DNA of 11,198 bases from Chloroflexota bacterium (GTDB taxonomy: Bacteria > Chloroflexota > Anaerolineae > Thermoflexales > Thermoflexaceae), in the NCBI GenBank assembly GCA_030550075.1, contig JAUQQB010000056.1:1-11198 (forward strand), written 5' to 3'. The position numbers and the translations under genes were made by a program. The notes beneath the pieces are model-generated. The model worked only from the letters and a program-made list of their open reading frames with translations. It ran no database searches and was not told the origin of the DNA. Below are positions 1-5,285 of this stretch, piece by piece (the stretch's first letter is position 1; every line of letters begins with the position of its first letter).

Positions 1-29
1 CTCCCCACGGCCCTTTGGGCCGTGGGGAG
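1..29. repeat. Perfect 13-bp palindromic hairpin, REP/terminator-like
   Basis: The arm CTCCCCACGGCCC, a TTT spacer and its exact reverse complement form a perfect 13-bp stem. It is followed by a purine-rich G tract, not a T run. The core resembles the hairpin at 4011-4047 (CTCCC..CGGCCC, a 3-base loop, GGGC....GGGGAG, then GGGGGAGA), so the two are probably copies of one dispersed palindromic repeat. It could terminate the leftward operon, but lies more than 300 bases beyond that stop codon. Confidence 0.6.
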
Positions 30-344
30 GGGGGAGAAAGGGGGGTGGGGCCCTTCCGCACGCTTCGCGGGAGCTCCGAACGGAATGCGGCCCGGCTGAA
101 TAGTTACACCGGAATGATAGATGCGCCGGAATGATGGTGAAGGAGTGATCCTGGGAACCAGGGAGGTTTCGAGTGTTGAGGGGCAGGCCATCTTCAGACC
201 TGCCCCTTGAACCCCTTTTTCCAACTTTGTCCCTCAAGGAGCTGCAGAGGGGGAACAAACATCTTGAGGACTGATCCGGGAGCTAGGAATTTCCAGGAGC
301 CTTCCAGACCTGGAACCATACGGTCGCCACAGACCCGGAGAGGG
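30..344. other. Gene-free stretch with short repeats
   Basis: No convincing gene is seen here. The stretch holds a GGAGCTCC palindrome (70-77), a 15-base sequence (93-107) that recurs inverted at 11069-11083, and the decamer CCGGAATGAT twice (109-118 and 126-135). It also has a 5-bp stem with a GAA loop (150-162), a 9-bp stem (179-207), and TTCCAG-AC-CTGGAA (302-315). A 60-codon open frame from 207 to 389 has low-complexity Arg/Pro/Gly composition and no convincing ribosome-binding site, so it is not called. Confidence 0.5.
179..220 (+). terminator. Possible intrinsic terminator reading rightward
   Basis: AGGGGCAGG (179-187) pairs exactly with CCTGCCCCT (199-207) across an 11-base loop. A T5 run follows at 216-220. 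The 8-base gap before the T run is long for a standard intrinsic terminator. Any gene it would terminate lies left of the window or is absent. Confidence 0.3.
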
Positions 345-1727
345 TCAAAGGGAGCTCGCGCGAACCCACGCGCGGGCCAAAGCCTCTAGCTGAAGGCCCA
401 GCCATGGGCCTGCGAATAGCAGGATAACCTCAGCGATCCACCAAGCGATGCCAAACCAGACGACTGAGCGTGGCATGGGGCGCAACGGCGCGCTCTCTTT
501 GGAGAACGCGAGCAGCTCTCGTAATAGCGCCCAACCCAGAAGGCCCACGCTGCCAATTAGCGCCAGCGCCAGAACCGGATGGGAGGACAATATCAGACGG
601 GTGAACGCCCATCGCGCGGCAAATCCCGCAAAAGGAGGAACATCGATCAGGGCCATGCCGCTTCCCAGCAGAAGCGCGATCACCCATGGTCCCTGATCCA
701 GCGGAATGCGGCCGGATTCGGTAGAGCCACTCATCCGACGGTGGGCTGCCAGCCCGAAGGCGAGCCCCAACAAGGCGACCACCCGAATCCCCAGGGTCCA
801 GGTGCTCAGGTGAACCCCCTCAATCGTTCCGAGGCCCAAAGCCAGCCATGAGATGCCACTGGAGGCCAGCCAGGTATACCCTCCGATCACGCCCCAGCCT
901 CGTTCCGCCAGGGCCAGCACTGCGCTGCTCAACATCATCAGGACCCCAATCATTTGTAAGCCGACACCCCACCCGGGGAGCTGTGTTAGCCATGGGAACT
1001 CTTGAGCCCAGGCGAGCAGCCAGAACCAGGTTCCATAATTTAGCAGAAACACTGTGAAGGCCGCCCCAACTGGAGCACCTTCCGCGAACAGGAGCACGAC
1101 CCAGCGGTAAGCCGGCCAGACCCCTAACCAGAGGACGAGGGCCATCCCGATCCACACAATGGTTAACGTTGTCCAGAGGGGTTGCCCTGGGTTCAGGATC
1201 GCTTGTTCCGTTGCCCAGGCAGCGGTGACCCAGGCGAGGAATCCCAGGCTGGTCGCGATGAGATACTGGGTCGCCCCTTCCATGCCATGTCCTTCCCCCA
1301 GTAGCGTCAGCGCCAGCAACAGAGCGGCGCTGCCGATGAAAAATGTCCCCAGGCTGATCGGCCGTAATAACAGGCCGATGGTCCACAATCCCCCGGCGGC
1401 CAGGCCAATCGGATAAAGGCGGCGCTCGAACCGGAAGGGCCACGCGGTCAGGAACATCGGGGCGGCGCATCCCCAGAGCATGCTCAGGATCCAGCGGTCT
1501 GTTTCCGTCAGACGAAGGGTTCGCCCCAGCAGCACCAGCGGCGCGCCCAGAGTGCTCTGATCCGGGCGAGCGACGGTGAGGGGCCAGGGGGCGAGCCAGA
1601 GAAAGCCCACCAGCGCCGCGGCGACCCCAGCTGCGAAGGGAGCCGCCAGAGGGGTCCGACGGAGCGGATAGACCACAGGAGCGGTCAGGAAGGGAACAGC
1701 GAGCAGGATCAGCAATGGAAAGTTCAC
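345..1727 (-). CDS. Degenerate NuoL/M/N-like (antiporter-type) membrane subunit
   Basis: A 460-residue, very hydrophobic protein with about a dozen predicted membrane helices. Its pattern resembles the proton-transporting subunits of complex I, Mrp antiporters and membrane hydrogenases. The segment with EGAPVG followed by LLNYG (around residues 215-232) matches the TM7 region, and the PPFAGF segment (around 364-369) matches the TM12 region. Functional residues look replaced. The TM5 glutamate position falls in FIGSAA (130-135), the TM7 lysine aligns with Asn230, and the later lysine aligns with Arg372. The whole protein has one lysine, in a loop near the C-terminus. The start is GTG at 1725-1727, with AGGAGG at 1735-1740. 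The GTG overlaps the upstream stop as GTGA, implying translational coupling. Family-level assignment is fairly secure; function is not. It may be a structural or evolved membrane module. Confidence 0.75.
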   Translation of the reverse strand: MNFPLLILLAVPFLTAPVVYPLRRTPLAAPFAAGVAAALVGFLWLAPWPLTVARPDQSTLGAPLVLLGRTLRLTETDRWILSMLWGCAAPMFLTAWPFRFERRLYPIGLAAGGLWTIGLLLRPISLGTFFIGSAALLLALTLLGEGHGMEGATQYLIATSLGFLAWVTAAWATEQAILNPGQPLWTTLTIVWIGMALVLWLGVWPAYRWVVLLFAEGAPVGAAFTVFLLNYGTWFWLLAWAQEFPWLTQLPGWGVGLQMIGVLMMLSSAVLALAERGWGVIGGYTWLASSGISWLALGLGTIEGVHLSTWTLGIRVVALLGLAFGLAAHRRMSGSTESGRIPLDQGPWVIALLLGSGMALIDVPPFAGFAARWAFTRLILSSHPVLALALIGSVGLLGWALLRELLAFSKESAPLRPMPRSVVWFGIAWWIAEVILLFAGPWLGLQLEALARAWVRASSL

Positions 1728-2323
1728 CCCAACACCTCCTGACGGACCAGGGTGAGAGCGACCGCGAGGAATGCGACCAGGAGGTTTATCCCCGCCATCA
1801 GCCCGATCGCCAGCAAGCTATCCTGCACGGAGAGGTAAAAAACCTGGTAGCCATTCAACATCGTCAGCACGCCCAGCCCGGCTTTCAACGGCGAACGGCT
1901 CAGCGTGGCGATCAGCAGGCCGATCCCAATCAGGGTGTACGTCACAATCAGGAGCGATGGAGAAGCGATGGGCAGGGGAAAACGGATGGTGATCATGCGA
2001 GCGAGGCCATAAAGAAAGAGGGCGGCCAAGATGCGGAACCGCCAGTGAACCACCGGGCGAGCGGTCAGGGTTTTGGGAGCGGTCGTCCGGGCCCGCCGGC
2101 CAGCGAGATAGAACAGCAAGGCCAGAAGGGCACTGTTGAGGATCTGAATCCCAGCCAGCTCCGTTGGGACTTCAGCAGTTTGCCGGAGGAGAACTCCACC
2201 TGTCGCGCCCATCAGGGCCCACACCATGAGCATCCCGCGCCAGTCATCAATGGCCAGCACGAGCCCCGCCAGGCCCACGACTGCTAGAAGGATCAGCTCG
2301 CTGATGCTCCAGCCGCCGATCAC
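1724..2323 (-). CDS. HyfE/NuoK-like hydrophobic membrane protein
   Basis: A 199-residue protein with about six predicted membrane helices. Residues ~130-190 resemble the NuoK/MrpC fold found in HyfE-type hydrogenase subunits: a helix, a short basic loop (SRSPLKAG), then GLGVLTMLNGYQVFY and a last helix. HyfE has Met-Glu-Asn-Gly and NuoK has Gly-Leu-Glu at this helix. Here the segment has no acidic residue, so the conserved membrane glutamate is missing. The GTG start at 2321-2323 has a GGGGAGGA-type ribosome-binding site just upstream. It is first gene of a leftward two-gene operon and its TGA overlaps the next GTG. The pairing of HyfE-like with NuoM-like genes supports both assignments. No hydrogenase or iron-sulfur subunit is visible. 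Confidence 0.65.
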   Translation of the reverse strand: MIGGWSISELILLAVVGLAGLVLAIDDWRGMLMVWALMGATGGVLLRQTAEVPTELAGIQILNSALLALLFYLAGRRARTTAPKTLTARPVVHWRFRILAALFLYGLARMITIRFPLPIASPSLLIVTYTLIGIGLLIATLSRSPLKAGLGVLTMLNGYQVFYLSVQDSLLAIGLMAGINLLVAFLAVALTLVRQEVLG

Positions 2324-2356
2324 GCTGTCCTCCCCGCTGCGGTCAAATTCTGATCC

Positions 2357-2386
2357 AGTTTAGAGGCACCCGAATGGAATGCACAA
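2357..2386 (-). promoter_or_regulatory. Weak candidate promoter of the leftward membrane operon
   Basis: On the minus strand TTGTGC (2381-2386) is followed after 18 bases by TAAACT (2357-2362), about 34 bases before the GTG start. The -35 matches consensus at only three positions and the -10 at four, so this is tentative. Confidence 0.25.
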
Positions 2387-2421
2387 GCCTCAGCAAGCGA
2401 CTCTTCTTCCTTCATCCGTGA

Positions 2422-2473
2422 CCCTTGAGACCGTAGGGATCAAGGGGGAGGCATTCTTCCGCCTTGCGGAAGA
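2422..2473. repeat. Two adjacent inverted repeats in the divergent intergenic region
   Basis: CCCTTGA (2422-2428) and TCAAGGG (2440-2446) form a perfect 7-bp inverted repeat. TCTTCCGC (2455-2462) and GCGGAAGA (2466-2473) form a perfect 8-bp stem with a CTT loop. Both lie just upstream of the rightward promoter candidate, so they could be operators. They have no T run and do not look like terminators. Confidence 0.4.
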
Positions 2474-2479
2474 GACATA

Positions 2480-2507
2480 CGGACAACGACTTGAGTTATG
2501 ATAATAT
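2480..2507 (+). promoter_or_regulatory. Probable extended -10 promoter for the M16-like gene
   Basis: TGA followed by TAATAT (2499-2507) fits an extended -10 element in an unusually AT-rich patch of a GC-rich window. A weak -35-like CGGACA (2480-2485) lies 16 bases upstream. The promoter falls inside a possible N-terminal extension of the M16-like frame (TTG at 2464), which argues for the later start at 2602. Confidence 0.45.
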
Positions 2508-2535
2508 TCAACCGATGTTTCAGTTTTGGGGGGAA

Positions 2536-2575
2536 GGCTCTCAGGCTGTGGGAGCCACTGGGGTGAGTCCACCCC
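2536..2575 (+). promoter_or_regulatory. Two consecutive hairpins in the M16-gene leader
   Basis: GGCTCTC (2536-2542) pairs with GGGAGCC (2550-2556) with one G-T wobble and a 7-base loop. Three bases later GGGGTG (2560-2565) pairs perfectly with CACCCC (2570-2575) across the loop AGTC. They lie between the promoter candidate and the ribosome-binding site. That suggests a structured leader, but no known riboswitch class is recognised. Confidence 0.4.
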
Positions 2576-2601
2576 TGCCATCTTCCTTTCTGGAGCGCAA
2601 A

Positions 2602-3933
2602 ATGGCACGTAGGGGGAATTCATCCGTAATTCTTCAACGGGTCCGAGCCTGGACGGTGCCCAACCCGCGGACAATCGCGCGGGAGGTGTTGCCGAACGGC
2701 ATCATTGCCCTTGCCTACGAGAATTTCAGCAGCCCCTCGGTGGTCCTTTCTGGCCTCCTCTGGGCAGGGGCGGTGGATGAACCTCCGGATCGGACCGGGC
2801 TGGCCGCCTTCACAGCGGAAATGCTGACCCGAGGGACCACGCATCGAACGTTCCACGAGATCTATGAGACGATTGAGTCAGTCGGCGCCAGCCTGGATAT
2901 CGGGGCGGGCTACCATACGACCGGCTTCAGCTTGAAAGCCCTGGCCGAGGATCTGCCCGTGCTGCTGGAGATCCTGGCGGATGTCCTGCGGGACCCCACG
3001 TTCCCGGAGGAGGAAGTGGAGAAGGCGCGGGGGGAGATCCTTACGGATCTGCAGGAACGGGAGCACGACACCCGACGGATGGCCGGGCTCCGGTTTCGGG
3101 AGACGCTCTTCCAGGGCCATCCCTATGGACGAAGCGTGGATGGCTATCGAGAGACCGTGCAGGCCATCACCCGGGAGGATCTGGCGGCCTTCCACAGGAA
3201 GTTTTACAGCCCGGGGCGGATGATCATCGCTATCGTGGGGGCCATCCATGCCGAGGAGGGGATCGAGGCCATCCGGCGGGCTTTCGGGGATTGGGTCGCC
3301 CGGCGGCCGGAGCCGGATCCCCTGCCGTCGGTCCCGCGTCCGGGTCGTTGGATCCATGTTCACACGCCGATCCCGGGCAAAACCCAGACAGATCTCGTGC
3401 TGGGCACGGTGGGGATGGCCCGTAAAGATCCGGACTATTACGCGGCCGCGCTGGCGAATTGTGTCCTGGGGGTTTTCGGGATGATGGGCCGGCTGGGGGA
3501 TCATGTTCGAGACCGGGATGGGCTGGCGTATTACGTTTACAGTCGTCTGGACGCTGGTCTGGCCCCCGGGCCATGGAACATTATCGCTGGGGTAGCCCCC
3601 GAGCATCTCCCCCGCGCGGTGGAGGGCATCCGAACTGAGATTCGCCGTCTGCTGGAGCGACGGGTTCCGACGAAGGAGCTGGAGGACAACAAGTCGTTTT
3701 TGATCGGCTCCCTCCCGCTCCGGCTGGAGACCAATGAAGGGATCGTAGGGGTTCTCGTTGATATGGAGCTGTTTGAGCTGGGCCTGGATTATCTGGAACG
3801 CTATCCGGAGATCATCGCCAGCCTCACCGCCGCAGAGGTCCAGGCGGTGGCTCGCAAATACCTGGATCCGGATTGTATGGTGCTCTCCACGGCAGGCCCG
3901 GAGCTGGATCTCCCCGAGCGTTTTCCCAGGTAG
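2602..3933 (+). CDS. M16-family peptidase homologue lacking the zinc site
   Basis: From ATG 2602 this is a 443-residue protein with two M16 halves: an N-terminal peptidase-like domain (~25-180) and an M16_C domain (~190-370). In active members the HxxEH motif sits in the GLAHFLEHM-type segment. Here that segment reads GLAAFTAEM, with A69, A72 and E73 in place of H, E and H. Zinc catalysis is therefore not expected. Such inactive homologues usually partner an active M16 subunit, as in mitochondrial processing peptidase; no partner lies in this window. There is no signal peptide, so a cytoplasmic location is inferred. The start has GGAG seven bases upstream (2592-2595). The frame stays open to TTG 2464, but that 46-residue extension is not M16-like and spans promoter and hairpins. 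Confidence 0.85.
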   Translation: MARRGNSSVILQRVRAWTVPNPRTIAREVLPNGIIALAYENFSSPSVVLSGLLWAGAVDEPPDRTGLAAFTAEMLTRGTTHRTFHEIYETIESVGASLDIGAGYHTTGFSLKALAEDLPVLLEILADVLRDPTFPEEEVEKARGEILTDLQEREHDTRRMAGLRFRETLFQGHPYGRSVDGYRETVQAITREDLAAFHRKFYSPGRMIIAIVGAIHAEEGIEAIRRAFGDWVARRPEPDPLPSVPRPGRWIHVHTPIPGKTQTDLVLGTVGMARKDPDYYAAALANCVLGVFGMMGRLGDHVRDRDGLAYYVYSRLDAGLAPGPWNIIAGVAPEHLPRAVEGIRTEIRRLLERRVPTKELEDNKSFLIGSLPLRLETNEGIVGVLVDMELFELGLDYLERYPEIIASLTAAEVQAVARKYLDPDCMVLSTAGPELDLPERFPR

Positions 3934-4010
3934 GCGCAACCCCGGGAAGGCACCTCTGTAAAAGCAAACTCGTGTTGCGAATTCGGCGGATCCAGGGGGT
4001 TGTTCCTTTC

Positions 4011-4047
4011 CTTCCTCCCTGCGGCCCGAAGGGCTGCGGGGAGGAAG
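4011..4047. repeat. 17-bp stem hairpin with GAA loop, REP/terminator-like
   Basis: The arm CTTCCTCCCTGCGGCCC (4011-4027), loop GAA and arm GGGCTGCGGGGAGGAAG (4031-4047) pair along 17 bp with two G-T wobbles. It lies 78 bases after the M16-like stop and 72 bases before the Nudix-like start. No T run follows, so termination is uncertain. The wobbles and the shared core with 1-29 suggest a diverging copy of a genomic palindromic repeat. Confidence 0.6.
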
Positions 4048-4118
4048 GGGGAGAGATTCCTCGACTCCCTTTGCTGGAGACTAACGGCGTAAGTCCTGAA
4101 AGAAGCGGAGAGACTCCT

Positions 4119-4487
4119 ATGGATGTGGAGATCCGCGTGGAGATCATCGCCCTGGCGGATGAGGCGGTCTGGCTGCTACAATCGCCACACGGGGACTGGA
4201 CCCTGCCAGGGGGGCCCTTGGCAGAAGGCGAAGATCCCGTGGATGGCGTTCGGCGATGGATGATCCGAATGGCCGGGGCGGAGCCCGAGGAGCCGGTGAT
4301 CCTGGAGGCCGCCTCCCGTCAGGAACAGGGGCGCTGGCAGCTGATCCTGCGTTACGCCTGCCGTCTGCTTCAGGAGCCTCGCCCGGCCTCCGAGCTCCCC
4401 GGGTCCGGGCTTTTCCACATTGAGCACCTTCCTCCACTGGATCCCGGACAGCGAGCGGCAATCTATCGGGCGCTGCAGGTGCTGTGA
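4119..4487 (+). CDS. Small Nudix-fold protein with degenerate Nudix box
   Basis: A 122-residue protein that looks like a single Nudix domain. WTLPGG leads into a loop-helix where the Nudix consensus is G-x5-E-x7-R-E-x2-E-E-x-G. The first G, the E after five residues and the R after seven more are kept. The catalytic REuxEE portion instead reads RWMIRM, so the metal-binding glutamates are lost. Hydrolysis is doubtful; it may be a ligand-binding relic or regulatory domain. The ATG at 4119 is preceded by GCGGAG at 4105-4110. An in-frame extension back to 3873 overlaps the M16-like gene and the hairpin repeat and is rejected. It seems monocistronic, with a terminator at 4630-4669. Confidence 0.65.
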   Translation: MDVEIRVEIIALADEAVWLLQSPHGDWTLPGGPLAEGEDPVDGVRRWMIRMAGAEPEEPVILEAASRQEQGRWQLILRYACRLLQEPRPASELPGSGLFHIEHLPPLDPGQRAAIYRALQVL

Positions 4488-4629
4488 GCCGGCAGGGCAG
4501 GCCCCTGTCTTTCCATTGCTTTTCGGAAGTCGGACCGTTTGAGGACCGGGCGGAACAGCTTGCGGTTGCCTCCTGAATCCCTACTGAACTGGTGCCTGTG
4601 CAGACAGTTCTTCCCCTCATTCAATTAGG

Positions 4630-4669
4630 CTCCGGACCGATTCGGCGATCCCTCCGTCCGGGGCTTTTT
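4630..4669 (+). terminator. Intrinsic terminator upstream of the perR-like promoter
   Basis: CTCCGGAC (4630-4637) pairs with GTCCGGGG (4656-4663) along 8 bp with one wobble. One base later comes a T5 run (4665-4669). It probably ends transcription of the Nudix-like gene and insulates the metal-regulation operon. The 142 bases between the Nudix stop and this hairpin hold no recognisable gene, only a weak CAGGG/CCCTG stem just after the stop. Confidence 0.55.
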
Positions 4670-4745
4670 GGGGGGTGGGCTGGCCGGGCACTTCCACCAT
4701 TTGATCTGGCCCGAACCAGAAGAGGAAATGGGCCCCCGATCTCAT

Positions 4746-4774
4746 TTGACAAAGTCCGCTCCTTGAGCTAACAT
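4746..4774 (+). promoter_or_regulatory. Strong sigma-70-type promoter of the metal operon
   Basis: A perfect -35 TTGACA (4746-4751), a 17-base spacer and the -10 TAACAT (4769-4774) put the transcription start near 4781. This is the best promoter match in the window. Confidence 0.8.
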
Positions 4775-4785
4775 GTTTGTAGTTT

Positions 4786-4800
4786 GGAAAATGATTCTCT
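4786..4800 (+). promoter_or_regulatory. Fur/PerR-type operator overlapping the transcription start
   Basis: GGAAAAT-G-ATTCTCT is a 7-1-7 imperfect inverted repeat with five of seven pairs symmetric. It matches the classic Fur box TGATAAT-N-ATTATCA at five of seven positions in each half. It lies just downstream of the -10, where bound repressor would block transcription. This suggests autoregulation of the downstream PerR-like gene and co-regulation of the ATPase. Confidence 0.6.
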
Positions 4801-4817
4801 TTAAATAGAGGTTTTCC

Positions 4818-5282
4818 ATGAATCGACGTTCAGAGCGATTGAAGGCGATGCTGGAAGGGCTGCGGGCGTCCGGATTGCGGTTGACGCCCCAGCGGGTGGC
4901 CATCTGCGAGGTACTGGCGACGAGCCGGAACCATCCCACGGCCTATGACATCTATCGGCGTCTTCGCCGACGGTTCCCCACCATGAGCCTGGCGACAGTT
5001 TACAAGACCCTGGATGCGCTGGTGCGGCTGGGCCTGGTGAGCGCGCTGGGGGATGCCGGGGATGGGATGGTGCATTACGACGGAGACACCGAGCCGCATA
5101 TCAACCTGGTCTGCCTCTCCTGCCACCGGGTGCAGGACCTGGAAGGTGTGGATGTCCGAGTGTTGCATCAACGGATAGCGGCCCGCTCGGGCTATGCCCT
5201 CCAGGGAGCGCGTCTGGTCTATTACGGCCTTTGTCCGGATTGCCAGCGGAAAACCGAAGCATCCATCGCAGAAGGAGCTTGA
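4818..5282 (+). CDS. Fur-family repressor, PerR-like metal/peroxide sensor
   Basis: A 154-residue Fur-family DNA-binding regulator: winged helix (~15-85, with LTPQR and the SLATVYKTLDAL recognition region), then a dimerisation domain. Structural-zinc cysteines are C99/C102 and C139/C142. Sensing-site residues align with Bacillus PerR: H39 (H37), D88 (D85), H94 (H91) and D107 (D104). D107 favours PerR over Fur, which usually has Glu there. N96 replaces PerR H93, one of the two oxidisable histidines, so peroxide sensing may be altered or metal sensing may dominate. The ATG at 4818 has AGAGG seven bases upstream. It heads an operon with a P1B-4 ATPase three bases downstream, behind its probable operator. 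Iron or manganese/peroxide response is most likely; a Zur-like role is less likely. Confidence 0.9.
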   Translation: MNRRSERLKAMLEGLRASGLRLTPQRVAICEVLATSRNHPTAYDIYRRLRRRFPTMSLATVYKTLDALVRLGLVSALGDAGDGMVHYDGDTEPHINLVCLSCHRVQDLEGVDVRVLHQRIAARSGYALQGARLVYYGLCPDCQRKTEASIAEGA

Positions 5283-5285
5283 ACG

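Noticed and set aside
207..389. 60-codon open frame on the plus strand
   Set aside because: Low-complexity Arg/Pro/Gly composition, no ribosome-binding site, and overlap with the 3' end of the membrane-protein gene.
2530..2580. Resemblance to cobalamin-riboswitch fragments (GGGGAA, GCCACTG, CTGCC)
   Set aside because: The pieces are in the wrong order and spacing, the aptamer core is absent, and the downstream gene is unrelated to B12.
2878..3939. 353-codon minus-strand open frame opposite the M16-like gene
   Set aside because: It mirrors the codon structure of a clear M16 homologue and has no family-like pattern; a GC-rich shadow frame.
3873..4118. 82-residue N-terminal extension of the Nudix-like frame
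   Set aside because: It overlaps the M16-like 3' end and runs through a repeat hairpin; the ATG at 4119 has a good ribosome-binding site.
4560..4669. Small RNA gene ending at the 4630-4669 terminator
   Set aside because: No promoter was found between the Nudix stop and the hairpin, so simple 3' UTR of the Nudix-like gene is the simpler reading.
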